DNA of 64,000 nt from Chondrilla cf. caribensis (GCA_964020155.1 OZ026548.1:3246397-3310396); one strand, 5' to 3'; counted from the first letter of the stretch, positions 47,715 to 59,095 are shown. A program made the numbers and translations. Notes: a model not told the origin generated them from the sequence alone.

Positions 47715-48923
47715 TTTGCATGCGTGTGTGTTTTCTTATAGTTCTAAAATAGAGCTATGCAATTTATCTCTTGCGGTCGAATTGCAGATGATGCTTCTGA
47801 AAAGAGTGAAGTAATTAGGAAGTTGACCTTGGACATCAATACCAATGTAGAGGAAAGGGATCAGAGCGGTGCAGATTCACTTGTACAAATACCGTTCAGT
47901 GCGCTAACTCCCGATAAATTCCCTCCTTCCTCACCCTTGTTCACGGCTATCAAGAATCACTGGGATAGATGCAGTAGCATATCAGTATCACACGACAGTC
48001 ATGTAACAACCAACGGTGACCCAATGCTCTCCAGTGTGGCAGGCAGCGACTCCAACGATCCTACAATTTCCATCACCTCAAAGACCATGCACAGCGAAGA
48101 CAGCGATCCTCTTATCCCACCGAGTCCATGCTTATCTGACACTGACGAAGAGTTTGAAGAGATAACCGAACCAGAACATCTACCTGAAGTTACTAAAGGT
48201 GATTCTTTTCTGCATGCTGATATTGATGTAAAGTCAGTTATTAAGCAAGACTTGCAGGATGACATCAAAGATGTCACATGTGACAAAGAGCAGTCTAGTG
48301 CTAGTATTGGTGATATGACTAAAGTGGAACCTTTCATTTCATCAGAGAAACTTATCTATGATATTGTGCCAGCCACTTGCGTTGTTCAGGTTACCTTGCC
48401 TTATCCCATATGCCTTGCACTTCCAGCCAACTGGAAAGACCAGGAGCCTGGGGAATCTGTTTGCCTTGAGTGTGGGAAAAAGGCGGGATTCCTTTGCTCT
48501 GGGTGCAAAGCGGCTTGGTACTGTGGCACAGAATGTCAGGTATGTACCCGAATATAAATGTGAATGTATGCAACACAATGTGTGTATGTGTTTAGATGAA
48601 GCCTATTGTGCACGTTTTTCTAACTTATTTATTTCTGAACGTGTACACAGTGTTGGTTTAGACAAAGTCAAATTTCAAATGTTTTGACCTCGCTCACCTT
48701 CATTAGTGAACTGTGGAAATTAGCTAAATGTACGTACAACTTAAATTTTACACTTCACTGATGAAGGCCTTTGAGGTCAAATTGTTGGAAGAATTTGGAT
48801 TTCTTTGTCAAAACCAACATTGATCACAGTGTTTTGTGTGTGTGTCATCCTTTTTCTCTACACATGTTTTTGCAGCTCAAGGCCTGGCCTGTTCACATCA
48901 AGTGTTGTGTGCCCTTACAGTGA
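42554..48923 (+). CDS. Tudor-PHD-MYND chromatin-type protein
   Basis: Eight exons join in frame: 42554-42731, 43207-43305, 43681-43865, 44442-44500, 45348-45438, 47353-47434, 47788-48539 and 48876-48923 (497 aa). Residues about 10-60 form a Tudor domain ([20 protein letters not shown], then VVFDD) like that of Polycomb-like proteins, which read methylated H3K36. A PHD finger follows (CMKCKQSS..., [24 protein letters not shown]) at about 68-125. The middle is low-complexity and acidic. The C-terminus is a MYND zinc finger ([23 protein letters not shown], then the last exon's [11 protein letters not shown]) that ends the protein. Polycomb-like proteins lack MYND and have further PHD/extended regions not seen here. 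Exons 4 and 5 are supported only by open frame and matching phase. A TTTTCCTGTGCAG acceptor precedes the start codon, so a 5' untranslated exon is likely. Confidence 0.8.
46055..46232. mobile_element. Tigger-type MITE, copy 6
   Basis: Left GGTGAATTTTGTTAATTTGC and inverted right CAACGAATTCTTATTGTTAA are degenerate family termini. Inner GATTGACCAGATATTCGTTA and TATTGGTACTTGGAGAATAC match the other copies. In intron 5 of the Tudor-PHD-MYND gene. Confidence 0.65.
47490..47735. repeat. TG / TC compound microsatellite
   Basis: A TG run (to about 47556), CGCG-containing sequence, a TC run (47648-47681) and another TG run. It fills much of intron 6 (47435-47787) of the Tudor-PHD-MYND gene. Confidence 0.97.
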
Positions 48924-49510
48924 CTCATGGCAATCTAAACAGAAAATTTATGTATACTTGTACACCTTTTCATCTACCAATTGCATACTGGATGCATATT
49001 TTATATTTTGCAGTTGAAATATTCAATTGTATTTATATACCTATGTGCTGCTACATTGTATCCAGCTGTCAACTCCACAAAACCATTTTTAATGATATTA
49101 CCATTGTTAATACAGTGTGTTTGTGAATTAATTTTATGTGTTTATCTGATATACATCTAATCTGAGATTATAACAGTGTTTATTATTGTTCAGTAATATT
49201 ATAGCAATAATTTGATTCTACATACAATGTCATGTGAAGGAATCTGCAATGGAGTGGGCAAGTATTATAATAATATTATTATATTACAATCTAGAACTGA
49301 CTTCACAAATTATAAGGTGATAGTCATAATTGTACCACAACATAACAGGGAACCATGCTTTAGCTTCATTTTATAACATATAATAATATATTATAGGTAT
49401 AATTATTATTATGTACATACAAATAATACGTGTATATACATGCAACATAATATGTATATGTACATACGTACATGTATAGCGTATACAGTATCCACTTCCT
49501 CTTGTGCAAT

Positions 49511-49660
49511 GTTACTACAACCCCAGGACATACTTCCTCTTAAGCTTGTAGCAACGTTACTACAACCCCAGGACCCACTTCCTCTTAAGCTTGTAGCAGT
49601 GTTACTACAACCCCAGGACTCACTTCCTCTTGTTGCGATGTTACTACCGTAGAGTCTTCT
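49511..49660. repeat. 45-bp tandem repeat, about three copies
   Basis: Units starting GTTACTACAACCCCAGGAC at 49511, 49556 and 49601, with a shortened fourth near 49640. No other structure is seen in 48924-50640 apart from AT-rich sequence and TATG runs. Confidence 0.9.
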
Positions 49661-50639
49661 GGAACAGCCACAGATCTAATGATCTAGCGACTGTGCCAGT
49701 TTCAATGACGAAACCTCCCTGTGAGTAGTAGGTATTGTACAACACAATACATGTTAACTCCATCATGATGCCAATCATACATAATTAAATATACATGCAC
49801 TATCATCACACGTCAGAACATCTGCAGTACAGTGTACAATGAAAAGGGACTGCAAAATTGAGGTATGTATAATGTACATACGTGATTACAGTATCTACCG
49901 AGGACAAATGTATGAAATCCATGCATTGTGATATGGCCTACACCTTCCACAAACCACTGTCAGATCTACACACAGTACACCACCAGTACTTGTGTACTTG
50001 TTTGGCAAAAGATCAAAGAAAAAAAGTGCACTCACATCACACTGAATCACATGTCACTAATGGATGCATGGGAAACAGCACACTTCACCAGACATGGTTC
50101 ATTGTCAGGATTAATTGATTGAGAACCAGGTAGGATGTGGTTGCAGTACTGTTAGTTAGTTAGAAGTGAATACAAACATAATGCAGGTGAAGACAGTATA
50201 GAACACATCCTAAAAAAGTAATATAAATATGTACAGGTGAACACAGATTAAGACAAGTGCACACAAGTTATTATGTGAATATATCAGGAAGACGTTTCCA
50301 CTTTATTACCATATCCTTCGCTCATTGGGTTCAATTATGTACTTTAAGATTACCTGAAATGTGAAAAAGGTCCATCAAGATTTCACATCAAGTGTATCGA
50401 GTGACTTCTCAACCTTAAAAGGTGAGTGGTTTCTATTTATGCCCACTTGATTACTTATACGGTGATTATTCGTCGACTACTTAATCAGTTACCATGCACT
50501 GATAATTGACTACATAATGTATATACTTATGTATGTACGTATGTACTATGTATGTATGCATGCATAATATTATACTTATGTATGTATGTACCTATGTATG
50601 TGTGATTTAAGTACACGTATGTATTATATTTCATCTTAG

Positions 50640-51400
50640 ACTCCTGACAACGACATTTGTACATTATTCAGAGATCAAAAAGTACAACTGAAAGAATTGA
50701 ACTTGTGTCACCTTAGAGAGCAGGTGTGAATTCTCTGTTATATATCAGACACATACATAAGGGTGTACGTCCACTATAGTACTTGCATTGTGTATAACAA
50801 GGTCTCACTGCAAAATGATCTTCCCGTTGAAAGCTGTTCACATTTTCAAAGTTACATATTTGAAATTCACTCTGAAATCCCCTTTACATGCCTTAGCTAT
50901 GTGTATATAGCTAACTATTTTTCTACTTCCAACATGTGTGATTGTATTCTCTCTTATACTGTGATGTCAACAGGAAAGGTTGCAGACCTATCTCGAGTCT
51001 GAACTCATAAAGAGCTCACACAAAAGTGAATGCCTCCCAACCACCACCACGTGTATGTAGCTACCTCATGGAGAAGCTTAAACCTACGGAAAGGAAATGC
51101 GGCCTAAGTAATAGCATCACTGAATTGAAAAATAACATCGAAGGCGAGCATAGTGAGGATAAGGAATAAGATGGTAACCGTTTGGAGAGGAAACATAAAT
51201 TATTTCAGAATTATGTCACTGATGTTTGGGACAAGGTCTGTATTCTCAAGGTATGTATGTACAGTAAGTGAGCATGTATGTTTGTTGATCAATATGTACT
51301 CTGAAAAGCCTTCATCTCCCAATAATGTATACAGACCCTAATGTGCCGATTTCAGAATGAAAGATTACTAAACCTTAAGAGAGAGCACAAAGACACTTTG
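50640..51400 (+). pseudogene. Coiled-coil gene candidate, broken
   Basis: Consecutive exon-like segments in one phase. 50640-50723 encodes TPDNDICTLFRDQKVQLKEL and so on, between TTAG and GTGTGA. 50974-51050 encodes ERLQTYLESELIKSSHK and so on. 51061-51251 encodes YLMEKLKPTERKCG, then ITELKNN, then RLERKHKLFQNYVTDVW, before GTATGT. 51356-51400 encodes NERLLNLKREHKDTL between TTTCAG and GTTAGT. Charge pattern and spacing suggest coiled coil. Two defects break it: a 10-base GTGTATGTAG at 51051-51060 that shifts frame, and a TAA near 51168. No family is recognised and neither end was found. It could be a pseudogene, or a real gene with sequence errors. Confidence 0.35.
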
Positions 51401-51489
51401 GTTAGTATGATCAAGAACATTTTGTAACTGTATTTAAACTGTTAAATCTGATATCATGGGAGTGCCCAATGTTATACATATTATATTTA

Positions 51490-51625
51490 TACGAAAGCTA
51501 AGTGGAATTTAGCCTGCTGAGAGAGAAAGGAGCTCGAGAAAAGCGAAAAACTGGCAACCGCGGGACTCGAACCCAGGGTGTCTGACTAAAGCCACCATAA
51601 ACCACTGAGCCACAAAGCCACCACA
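51490..51625 (-). mobile_element. tRNA-derived SINE or tRNA pseudogene
   Basis: Read on the minus strand from about 51620, the sequence has a good A box (TGGCTCAGTGG) and a good B box (GGTTCGAGTCC) about 35 bases apart, as in RNA polymerase III internal promoters. The tRNA-like head spans about 51620-51552, but its acceptor stem does not pair well, so a working tRNA is unlikely. Non-tRNA sequence follows. Confidence 0.6.
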
Positions 51626-51791
51626 GAAGCCAGCCCCCCACAATTCTTCTTTCATACTATCTTGACCTTGATCATCTATGATTAAGATTAGATGAAATGA
51701 TTACACCCACTAAAAACCGAGTAGACTAGGAGTAGTAGTGAAGATATCTAACGAAGTTAGTAAAAGAACTGTTACATATTATATTTATTTA

Positions 51792-52053
51792 CAGTATAGC
51801 TGGAAATATTGGGCAGGGAATTTATTTTGGCAAGTTGGTAATTTTCAAATCTACCGCCAAATTAAAATCTGCTGAATTATGGCTTAGAAATGCATAGCCT
51901 TATGACACAATCATTTCTTCATTCAATTGCATTATAATCATAGGCTATGAATATAATTATAACCCACTGGAAAACAATTGCCAAAAACCGCCAAAGTTGA
52001 AATTAGCCCTAAATTGCCAAATATTCTTCTTGCCAATATTTCCAGCTATACGG
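51792..52053. mobile_element. MITE with CCGTATAGCTGGAAATATT ends
   Basis: A 262-bp element flanked by TA. Left end CAGTATAGCTGGAAATATTG; right end reversed CCGTATAGCTGGAAATATTG. The arms diverge after about 25 bases, though both contain TTTGGCAA motifs. No coding capacity. The termini resemble those of the element at 14040. Confidence 0.8.
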
Positions 52054-52434
52054 TATGCATAACCAATGATGCATTATCATTGCTGCAGCAGTAATAATAT
52101 TATGTATGCACACATGACTGTTGTAATGAGATTGAAAGGTCAAATGTGTGCATAATATATAGTGCAATAATAATAATAATCAAAAAGAAATATAATAATA
52201 CAGTACATTGCCATAATTATTATAATATTAGATGTATGTACATACTGTGCATATAACTACGCATGCATATTATGTATGTTTAATACATGATATACACTAT
52301 GTACACATATACACTCTACATACAGTCCCCTTTCTGAACCTCTGTTGTTGATATTAGAGACATATTCAATGCTACTGCTAGGGATTGTTAACAACCATGA
52401 AATACCAATAGTATAACAATAGGAAATCACAAAT

Positions 52435-52545
52435 CAAGGTGTCCATGACCTGAAAACGAGGTGTCCTAAACCATGTGAACAACAAGCATATTTTGAGAAA
52501 ATACAGAAACTGAGATTCAATTCATAACTGTGAGAATAGTATTAT
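52435..52545. repeat. Partial copy of the 57-kb direct repeat
   Basis: Contains AAACCATGTGAACAACAAGC followed by TTGAGAAAATACAGAAACTG, which aligns with the middle of the repeats at 57350 and 60296. Only about 110 bp are recognisable. Confidence 0.5.
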
Positions 52546-52848
52546 AGTCTACAAAATCAATTACGTGTGTGCATGCGTACGTGCGTGCATGACAGAACTG
52601 GACTGTCTCAAAAAGTGACCTATTTGTTTTCCCATTCAACTTAAGTCCAGTGTAGCCCTGGTTAGCGTCAACAAGACTCCATTCAGCTGGGAGAGAGGGA
52701 GCACAATGGAGGAGCACTTGACACATTAGAACATGGGGACATTGGATGGGATGAATGAACACACACAATACCTTGTATACATGGCCACAGTATATGCAGA
52801 CAAATGGGAAGTGCACACATTGAACAACACTGGGGGGCTGACAATTCA

Positions 52849-52945
52849 TCATCCTTCAGATCTACAATCTCCTCCATCGAACTGACACTGTACAATGTGA
52901 CATCTCTTATCACAAACACCATTTCCAAAAACACCACCACAAGAT
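52849..52945 (-). CDS. Exon encoding one LNR (Lin-12/Notch repeat)
   Basis: After an ATACATAG acceptor at 52946, the minus strand encodes SCGGVFGNGVCDKRCHIV, then QCQFDGGDC and RSEG followed by TGA. The spacing C-x8-C-x3-C-x4-C-x6-C with the DGGDC end is the LNR signature, a calcium-binding extracellular module of Notch, GNPTAB and pappalysins. The first residue is completed from a phase-2 upstream exon. No other LNR lies nearby. The Kelch exon at 53912 has a GTAAGT overlapping its stop in the matching phase, so the two could join, but this is speculative. It may equally be an isolated remnant. Confidence 0.45.
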
Positions 52946-53202
52946 CTATGTATACCAAAAAGGACAAGACCACCACTCTCAAACGTCAACCATACACATG
53001 TCTACGCATACATACATATGTAAGGTAGGTATACACATACGTACACTGAGTATATCACATCCTTACTGCTAGAGATTGATACAATAATTATTCCTTCCTG
53101 AGTTGGCGAGACATGTACCTTCAAAAAGACACTATTCTTCTCTGAGTTTCCTCTTCAACCAGATTTAGTTCCTTCATGGGGAGTGTCTGATAGTCTGTGA
53201 TC

Positions 53203-53226
53203 ACACACACGCACACACACACACAC

Positions 53227-53302
<76 letters not shown>
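53203..53302. repeat. (CA)n microsatellite
   Basis: About 100 bp of CA with two CG interruptions. The gene-free 52.55-53.83 kb interval otherwise shows only the LNR exon. Confidence 0.97.
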
Positions 53303-53303
<1 letters not shown>

Positions 53304-53836
53304 AAATGCAGTACTTTTGTGACGATTTTCTTTAAAATTGGTTACATAAACACCCTTGTGTCTGAATGACAGGACCATGATAACCATGTGTATGTGGTCT
53401 GCTAACTGCGTTAATAGTCACTGACCTTAGAGTGCGTGTTCAGTCAACCATGCAGCAACACCCCAACAACTTAGTCTACTGGTCAATCAGCCACGTGCAC
53501 TCCCACCACATTAAAGGCTCCCTCAGCTTTAATGCTGTTTCAAGTTATTATCAGATGTGGTCACAGTATAAACCACAAGTGTTGTGTCGTCTTGTGATTA
53601 TTGGACTGTATAAGAGTTTATGAGCCAAGTACTATATTATAAGTGGGTGGACTCCTAGTATAGTAGCCCCCAGGGCTGAAGGTTCACCCACGTTAAATAA
53701 GATTCCATATCCTTATCCATATATGCCGTAATGCCACACATGCCTACCAGGTTTCCTGGCTACTCCAGACTAACATTCATCAAATATCATAGACAGACAA
53801 CATCACATGGAACTAAAAATGTTCATATTATTAGAA

Positions 53837-53842
53837 TTTATT
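53837..53842 (-). terminator. Candidate AATAAA polyadenylation signal
   Basis: AATAAA on the minus strand about 70 bases downstream of the ankyrin-Kelch stop codon at 53912, the right place for the 3' end of that transcript. Confidence 0.55.
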
Positions 53843-53911
53843 ATTCTACAAAAATCACAGTGGAAAAAACAAATGGAAATAAGAACCAGCCTGAAATACA
53901 AATACAAATAC

Positions 53912-56646
53912 TTACAATAATTCACATGATTCTACAGAAGTATCAGCACCCAAGCCACCAAGTACAAATAGTTCCTGTTTGTTCTCAAATGTACTAATTA
54001 CAACAGCTGGCCACCATCTACTCCTTCTAATATCAGACACTTTAGACCAAGTCTTTTTATAACAGTCATATAAATGAACAGATGAAAGGGATTTGCCATC
54101 ATTGTCACGATCACCCATAGTAAGAAGATAATTGTTTACAGAAACCAAACCACACCAACTAAGTGGCGTTTTAGGGAGGGACTGCCAAAAGGATTCAGGA
54201 GACACATTGGATTCAGAATCTTCATCAATGTTTAGGGACTCTTTTACAGCACTCAGTTTGGCTGTGTAAACTGTATTATCAGTACTAAAACCACATCCAA
54301 TGAAGAGTTTATCATGTGTTACTGTGCACTGCATGTACCAAGACTTCACAGGTAAGTCACAAATCTCCCACCAAGTAGAGGATGACTGGGAACTGTTCAA
54401 CACTTTTACTGATGACAACAAACCATTCCTACCCCAACCACCAGCTACAAGAATGAAGTTGTCAAAAGAAGTTGATGTAGCACATTCCCTCCCTATGTTC
54501 AGTGGTGGGAGTGTAATAGACCACTTCAAATCACTATCTAAACTAAGTACTTTATTTGAATACCTTTCTACTTTCCCATCCTTACTCCTGATACCACCTA
54601 ATATGTGTACCTTACTGTTGCTGGTGGCTAAAGTGAAGCCAGACATTTCACAAGAATCATAAAATGGTTGTTTAAACCAAGTTCGACTGACAACATCAAA
54701 CACACAAAGAAATTGACGATAGTCCCACCATCCCCTATCACCAAGGAATATCTTCTCATTCACATAAACTGCTGTTGGCCACACCATCCCCTCCGATACA
54801 TCTGGTTCTTCTCTCCAGTAGAGGTGACTCAGCTTCAACTTTTCTTCCTCAAACAACTACATTCACAACAACACACAAAATAAATCACATCAAATTAACC
54901 ATCAGATAAGGATGCACTATAAGCAGATGAGATGTGAGACACACATCGCATTAGGACAGGACTAAGTACCTGTATACATGTGTACATGATTCAGATACAT
55001 GTGTGGTTGGCTACATGTGTGGTTGGTTACATGTGTTGTCGGCTACATGTGTGGTTGGCTACATGTGTGGTTGGCTACAAGTGTGGTTGGCTACAAGTGT
55101 GGTTGGCTACATGTGTGGTTGGCTACATGTATGGTTGGATACATATGTAATTGGCTACATGTGTGATCCACTACATGTGTGGTTGTGAGCTCTTCACTAC
55201 GGAGGTGTCCCTTTATAAGAGGTTACACTGGAGATGAGAGTGGAATGGGTGCATACAGGTACAGGATATGAATAGCCATCCTTAACCAACAACTATAGAC
55301 ACTGATTAATGGAGTCACACCATGTCTGAGCTCCATGTAGGAACATATGGGAATAATACGTTTAGGACTTTGTACCAGCACGACCTCTACCAAAATTTAA
55401 TGTTCAGATCTCTCACGGTTGAGAGATGTCAAACACATTTCACAATCTCATGAATAAGAAGACAGGACAACATCAATAAGTTCAGTGGTGGAATTGGGAA
55501 GGGACTAGCTCAAACTCAACTCCATCACTATTCCATTCCTACTCTCCCCAACACAATGCTATCAAATCTTAGAAAACACTCAACATGCATTCATACAAAA
55601 ACTGTATTACTGACAAAAGGGATGCTGACTCCAATTCACAGAAACATATATAGGGTTAACTTTGCTGAATTACCTTTGAAGTGACAACACTGACACAATC
55701 TAACAAGCAAATCACTAATACTAGAAACTCATTCAGAGAAAATGGAACTACAAAACACTCAAATATCAACATGGACAACAAAAAAGACCAACCTTGTATC
55801 CATTGAAATACGAAATCACTTCGTCATTTTCAAACACTTTGGCCATTTCGAAGCAGTCCCAGCTAAAAGGTTTATTGAGAACGGGACGTAGTCCATGAAT
55901 AAGGCAGTAGGGGTCAGCACCATGAGCAAGCAACATCTTTACCATTGGGAGGTTGTCACGGACGATGGCTTGATGGATGGGAGTCGGCTTGTAGTCCTTC
56001 AAAGCTCTGATGTTCACATTGGCTCCCGCATCCACCAGAATAGGAACTCCTTCTAGCAGGTCATACTCTACACAGTTGTGAAGAGGACTGAAGTCTGCAT
56101 CCGCGGGAACATTAGGGGGGAAGTTCACACACACTCCCGAAGTAATGAGATCCTTCATCAGAGTCACATTGTGAAATTTAATGGAAATGTTCAACCAGTG
56201 GTACTTGTCTATATCACTGAGTTCTTCACCTACAGCAAATGACAACACACTACAAGCTGGACAGGAACTAACAACTGGACTCACTAGGAACACTATTATT
56301 AGTCTACAGTGATCGTGGGACGAGGTATACTAAATCGAATCGGCGACTTTACTATAAAACATAGCTAATATCAGAGAAAACTGAAACAATTGGAAGTCCG
56401 ATCTATTGAGTTGTCGAAATCTTATAAATGATCGGAGAGAATTAGACGCGGTCCAGTCAAAGTCATTGTATACTCTAAAGAGAAGACATTCATTGAACAT
56501 TAGAATTAGGTGCTTCTAAACGAAGGACGCGGGATTAAGCGAGATAATATTCGGAGCTGAAACGATAAAGACACAGCTGCTTACTCCGGACCAAAACTAT
56601 ACTCACCATAAAACTCGAGGAATTCCTTATACTGAACGGATGACAT
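53912..56646 (-). CDS. Ankyrin-Kelch repeat protein
   Basis: Three exons join in frame: 56646-56607 (MSSVQYKEFLEFY, then GTGAGT), 56229-55793 and 54856-53912, giving 473 aa. Residues about 25-140 carry ankyrin repeats (DFSPLHNCVEYDLLEGVPIL, DAGANVNIRAL, TPIHQAIVRDNLPMVKMLL, AHGADPY). Residues about 170-470 form a Kelch-type beta-propeller, with blade motifs VHILGGIRSKDG, FILVAGGWGRNG, YLLTMGDRDNDG and ELFVLGGLGAD and spaced tryptophans (RTWFKQ, SSTWWEI, KKTWSKV). No BTB, F-box or signal peptide is seen. Such proteins usually act as protein-binding scaffolds; the partner is unknown. The stop codon overlaps a strong GTAAGT donor (TT|GTAAGT), so a longer spliced form is possible. An AATAAA lies 70 bases downstream. 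Confidence 0.85.
54995..55190. repeat. 16-bp minisatellite
   Basis: About eleven imperfect units of ACATGTGTGGTTGGCT. It lies in intron 2 of the ankyrin-Kelch gene. The repeated GYMCGWL frame on the plus strand is an artefact. Confidence 0.95.
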
Positions 56647-57317
56647 TGCATGTAAACTGAACAGAAGGATTCGGAAAAGTGGACCAGACGATCTTGCATG
56701 ACAACGATCGAGGGAACAATTATAAGATGGAATGTTGTGGTCATGGACGGAGATCTAGACATAGACGGTATAATTATATGATAGGGGTAACAATGTAAAA
56801 ATCGAAGGTGGTCGATTTCGTTCAAACTTGGATAGAAGATGTCATTTGGCTAGCTCTACCTAACGGTGCCTTTCGTTTTCAATTTTGTTCACTTTACGCT
56901 GAGTTATGGCTCAAAAACTGCCATTTTCACCGTTAATTTTCTGTTATTGTTCTATCACAGATCAGCGACGAAAGTGAATCCTCTCGAAACTTGTCCATTA
57001 CGAGAATAGTTTGATATCTACTAAACGTTGATAAGAATAGCCCGAAAGGAAGTGATCTGTTGGAGTAGCAGTTCACTTTCTGCACCTTCGTCGCCAACCG
57101 TTCATATATGAATGATGAAGCTAAAGTTGTATTGATTCTAACTGCTGCATGTCAAAGTCCAGCAATTATGAAGAAGATCTATACTATGTGGACTGACAGA
57201 TTTTGTTCCTGATCATGTTGTTTTTACATGTGTATAATTTTTGTCTATCTATAAGTGCTTCATTGGACAATTTGTCCTAGTGTCTGTATTGTTGACATGT
57301 TGCACTATAATAATAAT

Positions 57318-57345
57318 TATCTATCTATCTATCTATCTATCTATA
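57318..57345. repeat. (ATCT)n microsatellite
   Basis: Six to seven ATCT units. The surrounding 56.65-57.35 kb is otherwise plain AT-rich sequence upstream of the ankyrin-Kelch gene. Confidence 0.95.
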
Positions 57346-57349
57346 TCCA

Positions 57350-57595
57350 ACGCCACTGCAACCGATTGTGAGCGCCGATGGAAATGCTCCTAACACAGGG
57401 AGATGCCTCCCATATCAAGCTACCCATGAACTTAATACGAGAATCTGGAGGCATTTTAAACCACTTGAACAGCAGGCATATTTTTTATGAGAAATGTACA
57501 CAGTATCGGATTAAACTTATAACAAAGAGAGTTATCTTTAGTGTCATTTTGAATCACTCTGTAAAGTGTAGCGATACATGCATTATGATATTATA
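57350..57595 (+). repeat. Direct repeat flanking the Ulp1-PHD gene, left
   Basis: About 245 bp aligned by eye with 60296-60545. Shared blocks include CATATCAAGCTACC, AACAAAGAGAG and ACATGCAT, at very roughly 70 percent similarity. Same orientation as the right copy. A 72-codon frame here (57378-57596) is not preserved in the other copy and is not called. Confidence 0.65.
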
Positions 57596-57802
57596 GATCA
57601 AGGAATGCTCAAACAAAGCGAATCATAATTATATCGCTCGACCCGGCGACATTTTAACAGGTTGCGCAATGAACCGGTAGACGTGCAAGTTCAGTGTTAA
57701 ATTCAAAATAGTATATTTTTTTCGGAATTGGAGAACATATCGAGGTATAGGCTTCAATTTTTATATTTAATTAATTTTATATTTAATCTAGCTGCTTTAC
57801 AG

Positions 57803-59095
57803 TTGGAGATGCAGTCCTCAAAAAGGACTTCGGGAGGAAAAAACGGCGTGGAGGAAAGCTGGACTATCGTTGGGAGGGTCCTTTTGCGATTACAGCTTCA
57901 GTTGGAAAAGGGCTATTCAAGCTGGAGAGAATCAGCAGCAAACAGGTACTAAGTGCTTATGCAAAATCCAATTGTTTCTTATGTTTGCAAATACCCATCT
58001 TATACCATTTGCAACCTGTAGGTGATTGAACGAGTCAACGGTGCCCATCTTAAGAGATACCACCTGCCCCACTCATCGCTGCCTGCCACTCCAGTGACTC
58101 CACAGCAGATGTCCACTCCACAGCAAATGTCCACTCCAGTGACTCCACAGCAAATATCCACTCCAGTGACTCCACAGCAGATGTCCACTCCACAGCAGAT
58201 GTCCACTCCAGTGACTCCACAGCAAATATCCACTCCAGTGTTGTTTGACTCCCCACTCCTCACACCCGTGAGAGAGGCACATGAGGTGATGGTTGCCAGC
58301 CCACAGCAGATGTCCATCCCGCAGCAGACCAGGCCTCCATCCAAGAGCTCAAAAGCAACCAGACGTCTGGTCTTACAGGAAGAGCATCTTATGGCTGTGC
58401 AGCTTGGGGACAGACTTACCGACATCCACATCACTGCTGCACAGCAACTCATCCAGAGAGAATTCCCTGATCTTGATGGATTTCAGAACCCCCTGCTCAG
58501 CCAGGCAGTTGGATTTACTCCAATAATTGGTGAAGGAGTTCAAATCCACTACATCTGCAATCACTGGGTGACCTCTTCAAGCACCAGTGGGGACATTGCA
58601 ATCTATGACAGCTTATATGGTGGCAAGCTATCCACAGACCTCTCGCACCAGTTAGCTCAGGTGTACAGATTGAAAGCTATTTCGGGGGAAGGAGTAAACC
58701 ACCTGAAGCCACAGTTAACTGTTCAGATCCCAAGCATTCCACAGCAGAAGGGGAGCACAGATTGTGGTGTCTTTGCCATTGCCTATGCGTACCATGCGGC
58801 CAAGAAAGATGATATCTCCCAAATTATATTCAGGCAGGAGTCATTGAGAAGGCACTTGACAAAGTGCTTCCGCAGAGGAAAGATGTCCCCTTTTCCAAGG
58901 GATAAATACACACCCAGGTTCCTGCACCCTAGAAGGCCAAAGACAATTAAACTTTTCTGTAGTTGCCTTATGCCAGAGACCTGGGGTGACATGGTTGCAT
59001 GTGATACATGTGATCTTTGGTTTCACTGCAAGTGTGTTGGGCTTCAAAAAATGCCAACTTTGCATGAACAGTGGCTTTGTGTTGACTGTGCATGA
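57803..59095 (+). CDS. Ginger-like integrase tail, Ulp1 protease, PHD
   Basis: Two exons (57803-57945 and 58022-59095) join in phase. The first encodes the GPY/F tail of a gypsy-type integrase: KKRRGGKLDYRWEGPFAIT, then VGKGLFKLERIS, continuing into VIERVNGAHLKRYHLP. Next comes a proline/glutamine/threonine repeat (58097-58242, TPVTPQQMSTPQQMS units). A Ulp1/SENP-type cysteine protease follows, with all catalytic residues visible: His in ICNHWVTS, Asp in IAIYDSLYGG, and Gln plus Cys in QQKGSTDCGVFAIAYAY. A C-terminal C4HC3 PHD finger ends the protein (FCSCLMPE, ACDTCDLWFHCKCVGL, WLCVDC). Integrase plus Ulp1 plus PHD is typical of Ginger-type DNA transposons. The integrase core upstream is missing, so this is a truncated transposon gene, although its 3' domains are intact and could be domesticated. 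Confidence 0.8.

Noticed and set aside
51552..51620. Functional tRNA gene on the minus strand
   Set aside because: A and B boxes are good but the acceptor arms do not pair and foreign sequence follows directly; called as SINE or pseudogene.
58000..58452. 150-codon minus-strand frame rich in CCGVDICCGV
   Set aside because: Antisense shadow of the TPVTPQQMS repeat in the Ulp1-PHD gene.
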